Shown piece by piece: positions 45,918-55,008 of a DNA stretch of 64,000 nt. Below the pieces are notes generated by a model that ran no database searches, had not been told where the DNA came from, and saw only the letters and a list, made by a program, of their open reading frames with translations. The stretch is from Puccinia triticina (lineage: Eukaryota; Basidiomycota; Pucciniomycetes; Pucciniales; Pucciniaceae), in the NCBI RefSeq assembly GCF_026914185.1, contig NC_070559.1:6989501-7053500 (forward strand), written 5' to 3'. Made by a program: the position numbers and the translations under genes. Positions within the stretch are counted from its first letter, which is position 1. The number at the start of each line of letters is the position of its first letter.

Positions 45918-46498
45918 CATCAGTTTAAGTTATGCACCCCTTACAGAAGGCAGTGCAATCCACAGGGTCACCACCAGCAGAAATGCCTCGAGTGCAGCCC
46001 TCACCAGCAAAAATAACTCAGAAAAGAATATATAAGGAGGCCCTCCTCCTACCATTTTTCCAGGATCACCCAGGCACCCCAGCTCAGTGGTCACCAGTCA
46101 TCATTTTGCCATCATCACGGAAGACACAGTCATCATACATTAACATAGAAATCTCATACCACACTCCATCATCATTTCCCTCTGCTGAAACCATTAAAAA
46201 CCCAACAAAACATATTCTCACTTGATTATATTCTTTTCCCATCTCGCCATATAGAGGTTGTATACGCATCTTGTACTTGTTAAAACTGATCTAGGTCTGA
46301 TAGAGACTACTACATACAAGTTTTCTTCGTCATAAAAGTCAAGCCAAAACAATAAATAAATTTGTTGTCAGAATTCTGTAGTATAATAGAGGGGCAGGTC
46401 TTTCAAACCACCCGTAACAGTAGTATTACTTAGCTGGAATATCATATTGTTATTTCCCCCTCAAAGGACTGCCAACCCATCCCAAAGGAGTTCTCACA
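45918..46498 (+). repeat. 3' LTR of the LARD-like element, right part
   Basis: Continues the LTR after the hAT, matching 33531-34321 without the MITE, and ends TTCTCACA before CCGG. Confidence 0.93.
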
Positions 46499-46502
46499 CC
46501 GG

Positions 46503-47376
46503 CAAGATGAATCGTCTCACCACCCCAATCAGTGGTTGTCAGTTGAGGGATACCCTCTTTTTTTACTATTTGAAGAAAGTAATATCTGATGTGTCAAGGA
46601 TTGTTATTTGTAGTGTGGACAAAGAGTCCCAAGATCTTACGACTCCAGGCATTGATAAAGCCATACAAGGTGATTCCAAACTTCTTCAATTTGTCGTGAC
46701 CGTCCGAAGACCACATAAAATTTGGACCGACAACCTTGAAAACACGCCGCTTGAGAACCCTCTTTGACCTCTGTTTGACTCCTTCTGGATCCAATAAGCG
46801 ATTTATGGCGGCAACTGTTCCACTACAGGGTGTATAAATATTATTCTTGTCAGATTGGTTCATGAGACAAGTTGTATCAAAACATTCATATGTGACACTC
46901 TTACTAATGGATGTTAATTTCATACTTTGTCTGAAGCAGTTGCTTCAGCTTCCTATAACCAGCATTACGTCCTTCAGGTGTTTAATGAATTCTTTTGATG
47001 CATTCAATTACAACATCAATTCCTTTGTCATTGTCACTTCCTACATCCTCCTTCCAACGCGTAAGATCCATTTCCCAAATTTTTGTTCCATTGTTTTTTG
47101 ACCATGGACGTAACCGTGCTTTGTGCTGAGAAGGTGATGAATTTGAGAATATGGCAGTCCCTGATGGAAGTATCGCCGAATTTCTCCTTTGAGCTGGGTT
47201 GTCTGTTGAAGTGCATGGCGGGTTGACCCCCATTCAGCTTTGTGTCGGGTCAAGGTGCGTTCATGGACAGTTATAGAGTAAACATCTTTCAAGTGGTTAA
47301 TTATTTGATTAGTAGTGCTTCCTGAATTAATTAAATCCTCAACAATGGGTTTGAATTCTTCCCCAAAATCAGCCAT
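46503..47376 (-). pseudogene. Integrase-like DDE protein, N-terminal half (split gene)
   Basis: ATG 47376 begins MADFGEEFKPIVEDLINSGS, a helix-turn-helix-like N-terminus (TNQIINHLKD ... RTLTRHKAEWG, then GEIRRYFHQGLPYSQIHHLL). About 47085, in an A5T3 run, the useful frame shifts to WEMDLTRWKEDVGSDNDKG. TAA follows after ECIKRIH, then TPEGRNAGYRKLKQLLQ, another shift, and the core DPEGVKQRSKRVLKRRVFKV, NFMWSSDGHDKLKKFG (first Asp), NAWSRKILGLFV and TTDWGGETIHLA (second Asp) up to the element border. Joined across the CCGG duplication it reads HLAGHQSNLMRQFG in frame with the C-terminal half. The 46850-46920 part is unclear and could be an intron or insert. No TIR was found around the whole gene. 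Confidence 0.78.
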
Positions 47377-48548
47377 GGTTGTACTAGTAGCTACAAATCT
47401 CTGTTTCAAACGTAAAAAATAAGGGTTCAGTGATATGTAATCTTTTGTGAAGAGTATAACATTTGCTAGACAAATATCACCGACCAAACCATTTACATAG
47501 CAACTTTTCTTCATACAACACATATTCCCAAGACTTTGATGCTACCCAAAGCAAAGGTTCTATTACCGGCCTGTGTATTCCTTCCACTGTTGCAGCGCTA
47601 TTTCTTCTATGTACAGGGCTATGCATCTGTTGCGTCACCTAGCCTCTGTTACAGGCATGTATGTGCCATGTGACTACCTTGGAATCATTCTCTCCGGCCT
47701 TTGGCTACCCATGTGTCACTAGCGCCCAGGCAGATTCATTTGGCCGGTATGACTGGGGAATCACATGCCATTTCTGTTGAATATGGCCTTTTCGGCAGTG
47801 GAATCAACATTTGACTGCTGGATTCCAGCTTCAGAGAGCGGCAATCAAAATTATAAAAAAGAAAACTAAATTTGGAAAATCACCTGATGTTGGCCGTCAA
47901 GTCGGTCCAGTGCCTCCATACATATATCATGCAAACATGCAACTTTATTTGCAGGGGCTGTCAAACGCTTCCCTGTAAAAAAGGTGTGTATGGCAGTATG
48001 TCACATTGAAGATGTCTGTCCCTGCAAAATTTGGCTCAGCTCTAGGTCTGGAAGGCTTTCCCAGATTGACGGGAAGTCCTTCTGCTGATTTGAATGAAAA
48101 GTTTCAAATGTGAACGGATATTTACATATTGTGTTTTCACAAATGCTTGGACGGATCTGCATTTTTTTTGAAATTTTGGATCCATCAAAATATCACACAA
48201 GCAGTTTTGGACTCCAGTTTTGTCTCCCAACTTAAGATGATCCACCTGCATGGGATTTCCCATCATGCAGCATCTGACTCCTGTGGATTTTCAAGACACA
48301 TCAAACAAGCACGAAAGGACTAGTGCGGATTTTCAAGCCACAATCAAACAAGCCCAAATCCACACGATCATGTCAGGCCCCACGACCATGTCCCATTGCC
48401 CCATCCGTCCACATTGACTAACCGGGCCACACCGTATTGACCAACCGACCAGGTTGACACCGATACCGGTATATAATAGACTCCGCCCGTTTTCCTTCTC
48501 ACGAACCACTCTCCAGCGCGATTCCCAACATTCAATCACCAACCAACC
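47377..48548. other. Intergenic between two divergent genes
   Basis: No gene. It holds a partial copy of the 16822-type MITE (48018-48084) and a direct repeat GGATTTTCAAG-CACA-TCAAACAAGC (about 48288-48310 and 48326-48350). Close to 48549 a TATAATAGA stretch (48470-48479) may be the promoter of the next gene. Confidence 0.5.
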
Positions 48549-50112
48549 ATGTCAACAACAAATATTGATCAATTGATTGACCCTCTCCTTGGTGATGATG
48601 CTTCAGTCCATGGTTCTCTCCCCACCTATACGCAAGTGATAACTGACCACCCCGCGGCTACTAAGCAAAAAAGTCTTGTCAAGAAACCCGCCGCAGCCAG
48701 CAAGAAAAGAAAAATCTCCAAACCAAAAGAGGCGGAGCGCACCCCAGCCAGTGAACATGATGCAAAAGACGAGGTGGGCAATTTTTTTTGTTGTTTTTCT
48801 TTGGGACTTGATTGGGGAAAATGATCTGACCAGATGCAATGCCATGCCACTGAGATTATAGGTTCAAATTGTCAATTGTGACACGGGTTTCAGATTCTAT
48901 GTGTTGGACCGATTGAAGAAAGGCAAAAAGACATGGGTCGTAATCGCCTCTGAAGAATCTTTCAACATTCCGATCACTGCGAGTCCAAAAGACCAGGCAA
49001 CCACTTATGCTGACTTTTTCGCTACACTCTCAGCCCACTGCGAAGCGGTCGAGCCAAACACCGGTCGGATTGTCTCCGAATATGTGGAGAAAAAAAAAGA
49101 TGATATTGTTTGGACGGTCTTGATCCCCCGGGTTCCTGGTTTTATGAAGGGCAAGCCGTTTGTTCTTAAAAACAAGGAGGGCTACAACAAGTGGATCGAG
49201 TCGCTTGAAGAGAACAAGAGTGATGTGACGAGTTTATTCCTCAAAATGAAGAACCCTACTTCGCAGGCGAAGCGAGCACACAACGCTGAGGTCCTAGCTA
49301 AGGAAGCAATCCGTACCAAGACAAAGAGGATGGTGATCGAGGCCAAGGAAGCCAAGCGAGCGGATGACCTGAAGTCGGGCAAGCGCGATCTTGACGAGGA
49401 CAACGATGATCTTGATGATCTCGATGATAACGAAGATACAGATTGTGATGCGGTGAAACTGATGGTGCGGAAACTGTATGCAACTCACCCTGCAAACACC
49501 CAGTACGACCAAGGACTTCCAGTCTACGTCAACCCCGCCGATCCCACTTTATTCATTCCCTTGACCCACGGGAATACTCAGATATGGGCCAAAGCCATTG
49601 TGAGCCATATCATTATTATTTTGTCTTTGATTGATTGGTTCAACAAGCGCTCATTTATTTGCATTTAGATACAATCTAAAAGAGGTGTTTCGCTTCAATC
49701 TCCGCCAAACGAACTACGGTATGAAAAAGTCTCCGCCAAACGGAACTCGTCCAAGGCAAATGCTGCAGCAATTCGAGGCGGAGCTCAATCAAACTGCGGT
49801 GGCTGCTGCAATTCATTGCAACACCAGCATCAAACTCTCGCGCACAATCCAGTTAGCTCTGACGGTCCTTGTCCTCAACCAGGCCCCAACGCGGGGATTG
49901 ATAAATATGTCAAGTTTATTGGTTTGCGACAACCGGCTAGGATTTCGGAAATCCTGGTGGAGAACGATATGACCAACTATAAGACCTTCCGATCTCAAAA
50001 CTTGGATAAAAATTTGCTAAAAGACATTGGATTGACTGTTGGTGTAGTCACTCAGCTTGTTGATAATGTCCCTAAGTTTGAAAGGCACCTAGCCAGACAA
50101 GAACAACACTGA
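48549..50112 (+). CDS. Uncharacterised protein with C-terminal SAM-like domain
   Basis: Three exons: 48549-48773, 48862-49599 and 49669-50112; GT-AG introns of 88 and 69 bp keep phase; 468 aa. ATG 48549 follows AACCAACC, a normal context. The N-terminus is acidic then very basic (KKPAAASKKRKISKPK, likely nuclear signal). The middle (RFYVLDRLKKGKKTWVVIAS, then WTVLIPRVPGFMKGKPFVLK) is mixed and has no motif I know. A charged helix (EAIRTKTKRMVIEAKEAKRA) and an acidic tract (DEDNDDLDDLDDNEDTD) follow. The last 70 residues (KYVKFIGLRQPARISEILVE ... LLKDIGLTVGVVTQLVDNVP) resemble a SAM fold. It has no stops, unlike most neighbours, so it may be functional. It is convergent with another SAM-ended gene 850 bp away. 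Possible DNA-associated or transposon-derived role; function unknown. Confidence 0.8.
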
Positions 50113-50961
50113 CTCAAAACCTGTGTGCGAACTGCTCTCATTTTTCCTCCCTCGATCTCTTGCTGTTTCCTATCTTGTGTCCGCGTCTTGCTGTTTCCTA
50201 TCTTGTGTCCGCGGCCCCACACCTGCCTCATTGTTGCGCATGTCCAAGCCTGCTTTTCTTCCCTCAGTACCTCAGTCTTTCTGCCTGATCCTTGAGTCCG
50301 AGCTGCCTGTGTTTTCCTCCCGCACCACCTGAGTCTGTCTGTGTCCGAGCAACCTGCCTTTTGTGACTAGAAATTGAATGACTGCCGTTTCCACCGATTC
50401 CGCGCAAGCTGAAAACATTACAGACCATGCGCATTTGGTTTGGCCCATTGGCCGTAAATAATTTGAACTTGCTGTCTTTGATAAGGTGCGCAGACCACAT
50501 GGGTTGTTTATGAATTCCCACATGCTACAGCGCAAGTCTTTGCAAGCATTTGTTTTGCTTGCTCGTTAATTCTGAAGGGGTATGTGTACTCCCAAGCGTG
50601 CGGATGGCTTTAGCTTAGCTAATACGCTAAAGTGCTGTTCGGGAAAGGGCAAATTTATTCCCCGGCTTAGGTGTTGTTTTCAGAATGGGGGAGTTGTGGC
50701 GTGCAAAGCTGACAAGTAATTTTGCAGACTCAGAGACAAGTAATTTTGCAGACACAGACAGATAGGCAGACCAACAAAGATATATTGAGATATAGGTTTG
50801 TTTTGAATTGAGTACTCGTCTCACAACTATTCAGGTAGACAGGCATAAATACAAACTCAGAATGACTGTGTAGGTTTGTTTCTAGTTGATTGGAGACTTT
50901 CCTGACGACTATTCGGATAGTTAGTTGGACAAACAAACTGACACGGGACAGAATGACTGTG
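50113..50961. other. Convergent 3' intergenic
   Basis: CT-rich direct repeat near 50157-50212 (TCTTGCTGTTTCCTATCTTG twice). Also short repeats of ACAAGTAATTTTGCAGAC (50714-50755). No gene. Confidence 0.5.
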
Positions 50962-52235
50962 TTAAAGGTGGGAGCTAGCTGGTGGGGAAAAAACGCAACG
51001 GTTATGATCGAGGTCATCGACATACTCCTCTAATCTGGGCACACCCTCCCAGAGTGAGCGTGCCGCCCCAATGGAGAAACCGAGGGCCATTAGATCGTCC
51101 TTGTCAGAGCTCCGGAAGAAAGACCAGTGAGTTATTTTGTGTTTCTTGAGGAGTTTGCAAGTGTCCATGTCGTTTGTATCGATGTGGGCAACCCACAAGT
51201 ACGTCTCCATATTTATTTGTTCCATGGCGCGTCGCGCGGGGCCCATTGGAACTCTGGGCACTTTGGCAGAGCTTTGCGAAGTGGTTGTCTTTGCTTCGAA
51301 AGGAATTGGAGCAGTGATTTTAGGCAGAAAGAGGCGCTTTGGAAGGTCGACGATTTCAATGTCGCTACCGTAGTCGATGGGGGTGTGTGCATTTTTGCGT
51401 TGATGCTTGGCAATATGCCCTTCAGCGCGATGGCTGGCATCGGAAGTGTTGTCTGTGCTCGCCAACTCGTCCACGTCGGAAGAATCACGATTGTTGGCCA
51501 CTGAGGCGAGGGTCCTCTGGTAGGTTTGGGTCAGCAGCATTTTTGGCGGCCCCCCAGGAATAACACTATTGTGGGCATCTTCAGTCAACGTCCACGTGTA
51601 CTACCATCCAAACAAAGAGGTCAGTGCTTCAGTCAAGAGCTAGCTCACCTTCATTTCAGATGGATCATCACGTGGGTCCTCCATAATCAATTGAAACTTG
51701 ACATCCTCCGGGTGCGCCTCATAAGCCGCCGCGCCAAAGCCCAAAAAGTCAAGGTGGCCTTGGAGAAGAAAACCATGAGGAGGCCCATATTTCGGATGGC
51801 CGGAAATCGACCCAAACCAGCTGATCTCCTTGCCCTGGTTGGCCTTTTGCATAGCGGGGAGGAGCGCCAAACACTTTTGAGATAAGAAATCTAAAGCACC
51901 GTTGTGGAATTCCTTCCAGTGCATTGATTGGATGTGAGCCAACCAGGGTAACATCCAAGCCTTGGAAGACACTTTGGTCCACTTGATAAGACTTTCTGGT
52001 GCACCAACCAGCTCGATCTTCAAGAATCAAATGCAGCTTATGTCAATAACAATTGGTCGTGTATTTATCTGTAACTATTGGTATATTGATGACTAACCGA
52101 TTGCTCATTCTTCAAGAACAGAAGGCAGCAAATGTCAATTGGGACCATACGAGTAGGAAAGGTGGTGTCTACAACGTTGTTTTCATTCTGTTGAGTCTCT
52201 TCGCAGAGGATATAATCTGGATGGCCGGGGAACAT
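50962..52235 (-). CDS. Uncharacterised protein with C-terminal SAM-like domain
   Basis: Exons 52235-52098, 52017-51649 and 51600-50962 join in phase to about 381 aa. The open frame continues upstream of the ATG at 52235 (KIHVHYLRHQN), so an earlier exon is possible. N-terminal part: MFPGHPDYILCEETQQNENN. Middle: LVGAPESLIKWTKVSSKAWM, SISGHPKYGPPHGFLLQGHL and FQLIMEDPRDDPSEMK, not recognised. Then a disordered Ser/Thr-rich linker with HTPIDYGSDIEIVDLPKR. The C-terminal SAM-like part (TYLWVAHIDTNDMDTCKLLK, FFRSSDKDDLMALGFSIGAA) is laid out like that of the convergent gene at 48549. No stop or frameshift is seen. Function unknown. Confidence 0.72.
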
Positions 52236-53062
52236 GGTGTTTTGGTGGCGGAGGTAATGTACGTGAATCTTTGGTAGAATAATGCTTCTGATTGAGCGGT
52301 GGAGAATGTATCAGGCTGGCTGGCTGGCTAAGGGCAGGACGAGTGCCTACTCACACATATAAGGCAAAAAGCAAAGACAGCGACTAGCCGCTGTGGGTCA
52401 GGGCATTGGGCATATTGATGCCAAGTTAACTTTGTCAGTCGTCTGACGACTGTCATGTCGTAACATCTGTGGTGGAGATTGAGATTGTGTGCTTGCTGGT
52501 TGGTTGTTTTTTAGACCGACCAGCCCACGGTGTCATCATATTTATCCCACATATCGGGACAGTGGGCTTTGCATTGGTGATGCCCATAAAATCTTAAAAG
52601 TAGATAGACCAACCAGCCCTCAGTGTTGTCATATCTCACATATCGGGACAGTGGGCTTGGCTCCACATTGTTGACGAGAGAAGCTTCCAAGCACGCGGGT
52701 GCAAGGTCGGTACCCGGGTGTTTTTTGACCCTAGCAATCCGCTACCACATCCGGAACCTCCTGTGTGTTCCGGCAGGCAGCCTTTTGCACCATTGGGACT
52801 GTTTGGTTTGTCTCTTAGGAGGGGGGGGGCAACAAGACTCGGGCTCACAACAGAAATGTGGCCCAACGGATTGTACGTGTGGTTTGAAATAGAGCTTGGT
52901 TGCATGGGTTGGTTGTTCAGAAGCACGATGAGCTCTAGCTAGCTAAAATCGGACGGATAAAAGAGGACGGTAGCAGGGATGAACCCCCAAAAACGATGAC
53001 CTAGATCAAAGAGGACGGTACCAGGAAATAAGAGTGGAGTAAAAGGGAAGCAGAGTGGCCTT
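52236..53062. other. Intergenic with imperfect direct repeat
   Basis: Segments 52513-52575 and 52606-52665 share GACC-ACCAGCCC, TGTCATAT and CACATATCGGGACAGTGGGC. No gene recognised; a G9 run lies near 52820. Confidence 0.5.
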
Positions 53063-54243
53063 TCAGATTTCTTCGTCTTCTTCCTCAGGTACCACGTACC
53101 CACAATGCCTGAAATTATTGTAGCATAACTCGGGGGTGACAACAGATTCAACAGTAACACAAATATCCCACTCCGGATCTAAACTATCCATGAGTATTTT
53201 AGAGCGGCGCAGTCTGTACTTGAGGGCTGAGAAGCAGAGCTCAATCGGATTGAGCTCTGGAGTATAGGTTGGAAGATATTTGATCATGATGCCAGCATCA
53301 ATGCAGATTTTCTCGACTCAACTGCCCTTGTGAATTTTGGCGTTATCGCAACCAAGAATAGAGTTGGGGCCAGGATACGGATTCATCCAAGGGATCTAGT
53401 GCCCGAGCGAAGCAGAGAAACAGTTGGATTAGTGATGATCCATTGATTTTCCGAGGAGCTCTGACAGGCAAGCACTTACCAAGTCCCACTCGAGGAAATC
53501 TTCCCACTTTTTCCCATTGAATGTGTTATCAGTCAGTGCCAACGCAATCACGCCTGAAATACTGATTGCAGGCAACACACTAATGCGCTCGGGATTTTGG
53601 TTGACAATGTATCGAGCCGAAGGAGTGCCTTTGGAAGAGCGGGCAAAGTTACGCAGCAAATCACGATCACATATAGCTGTTTCATCTAAGCAGAGCCCCA
53701 TATTAGCCTTGTTGTCTGCCCTGCTATTGTTTGATTTGATTGATCGGAAAGAATATGAGACTCACCGGTGAAAACTAAGAATTCAGCTGGAACAAATCGC
53801 ATATGCTTGATATACTGACATTTGGCAATAATGCATTTCCGTATGTTGACGGTACTCGGCTTCTTGAGGGTTATCGAAAGTTTCAACACCAGGTTTTGGT
53901 GAATTGCATTGATAGAGAGAAGGGGGGCTTTGTCATGAGAATCATACAAACGCTCGCGTATCTTGTCCAAGAAGAGGCCCGGTTCGTCTTTGACCAGCTT
54001 AATCATGAACTGGACATCTTCACCCGTGAGGAGGCCCGGCCGACCTAGTTGTTCATACTTGGACGGATTCCTAATGACACAGCGGGTCTGCTGGAACAAT
54101 TCCAACCAGCGGCTGAAAGATTGTCTTGAAATTGACTCTCCTAGAGCGTTACAAATGAAGTCGGCCGAGTGACCCTGGATAACCATTTGAATTGCAGCCA
54201 CCTTGATCGCCGGGGTATAACGAACAAAGCCCATCCTAGACAT
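53063..54243 (-). pseudogene. Tc1/mariner-like transposase (DDE_3), one in-frame stop
   Basis: Exons 54243-53766, 53715-53480 and 53395-53063 keep phase (introns 50 and 84 bp), about 348 aa. The N-terminus has the helix-turn-helix of the family (FVRYTPAIKVAAIQMVIQGH ... RQSFSRWLELFQQTRCV). The catalytic triad is visible: Asp in GLCLDETAICD, Asp in ILGCDNAKIHKG, and Glu in LPTYTPELNPIELCFSALK. The stop TGA 53318-53320 follows HKGS and precedes VEKICIDAGIMIKYLP; CGA to TGA is likely. I found no TIR or TA target duplication in the flanks, so this may be an old, end-less or domesticated copy. The second ATG (54234) could also be the start. Confidence 0.87.
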
Positions 54244-54847
54244 AAAGGCAAGCCACGTTAGCTTAGCTGCAAAACCGGGTTGGAAAATGAATGAGATGGT
54301 CAGTAAATAACTTGTGATGGATGGGATGGGGTTGACCAAAGGGCCAAAAACTTGCTGAGGGGTGGTACGATTAGAACCAGATGGGGAAAGGCTGCTAGGC
54401 TGCTCAGGAAATCTGGGGGAATGTCGGATGTGATGGCCGCGGCTGGATGGAACGCTGGACCCTGTAGCAGGCAGGCAGGGGCTGATGTCAACAGTCGAGA
54501 AAGTGCTGCTGTGTACACGAACTCCGATTACATGTGGGATATTTGGAGTTCAGAACTAACTTTCCAAAAGGTGGGAACGTAAGGAATTCCAGTGAAAAAA
54601 AGACGGTCTGAAACTGGAATAAAACTGATGTCTTGCTTGCATGGGAAGTGCATAATCAGTGCATGAAACAAAAAAAAACAAAAAAAGAGGATCTGTCCAA
54701 GCATTTGTGAAAACACAATAGGTGCCGTCGCGGCGCAGGTTCCAGTCGGGGTGCCGCCGCTCGGCCGGCGGCCCTAGGCGCACACCTTCCAAGAAGGTCC
54801 TGGGAAGTTGCCGATGGTGAACGAAGTCCAACAGGATGGCCCTGACT
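54244..54847. other. Intergenic
   Basis: No gene. Contains an A-rich run (54667-54685) and a GC-rich patch 54720-54800 (GCCGCCGCTCGGCCGGCGGCC, a near-palindrome). Confidence 0.45.
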
Positions 54848-55003
54848 TAACTAAGCCTCCTGGGACTGGGGGTGCGGAGCACCCCGATGCGAAGCATCTC
54901 CCATTTGGAATGGGATTTGAAGGTTGCGCTTCGCGCGAGGGCGCTTTGCGCCAGCCAGGCTGTACCAGGGCCCTCTGAAGCGAGGGACTTGTGATACATA
55001 AGT
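54848..55003. mobile_element. Short GC-rich element with TTAACTAAGCCTCC end
   Basis: Left end ACTTAACTAAGCCTCCTGGG, right end GAGGGACTTGTGATACATAA, imperfectly inverted. The core GCGCTTCGCGCGAGGGCGCT and AGGCTGTACCAGGGCCCTC matches 12837-12943. It ends a few bases before the F-box ATG. Confidence 0.65.
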
Positions 55004-55008
55004 CAGGG

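Larger units (their letters stand above)
33063..46498 (+). mobile_element. Non-coding LTR retroelement (LARD-like), nested host
   Basis: Two LTRs (TGTGGTGATCC ... GGAGTTCTCACA) flank an internal 2.9 kb (34322-37226). The target duplication is CCGG (33059-33062 and 46499-46502). A polypurine tract (AATTTGGGGGGGGGA) sits directly before the second LTR, so the element is on the plus strand. The internal region has no gag or pol frame, only a tandem repeat and spacer, so it must depend on an autonomous relative. By eye the LTRs differ at ro​ughly 20 sites of about 1055 once insertions are removed. 8.2 kb of the span is a later hAT insertion. Confidence 0.93.

Noticed and set aside
25178..47376. 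One giant cargo transposon carrying kinase, Tet-like and integrase-like genes
   Set aside because: No common terminal repeats or target duplication around the whole block; kept only as a question in the findings.
53063..54243. Complete Tc1/mariner element
   Set aside because: No terminal inverted repeats or TA duplication found within about 1 kb on either side.
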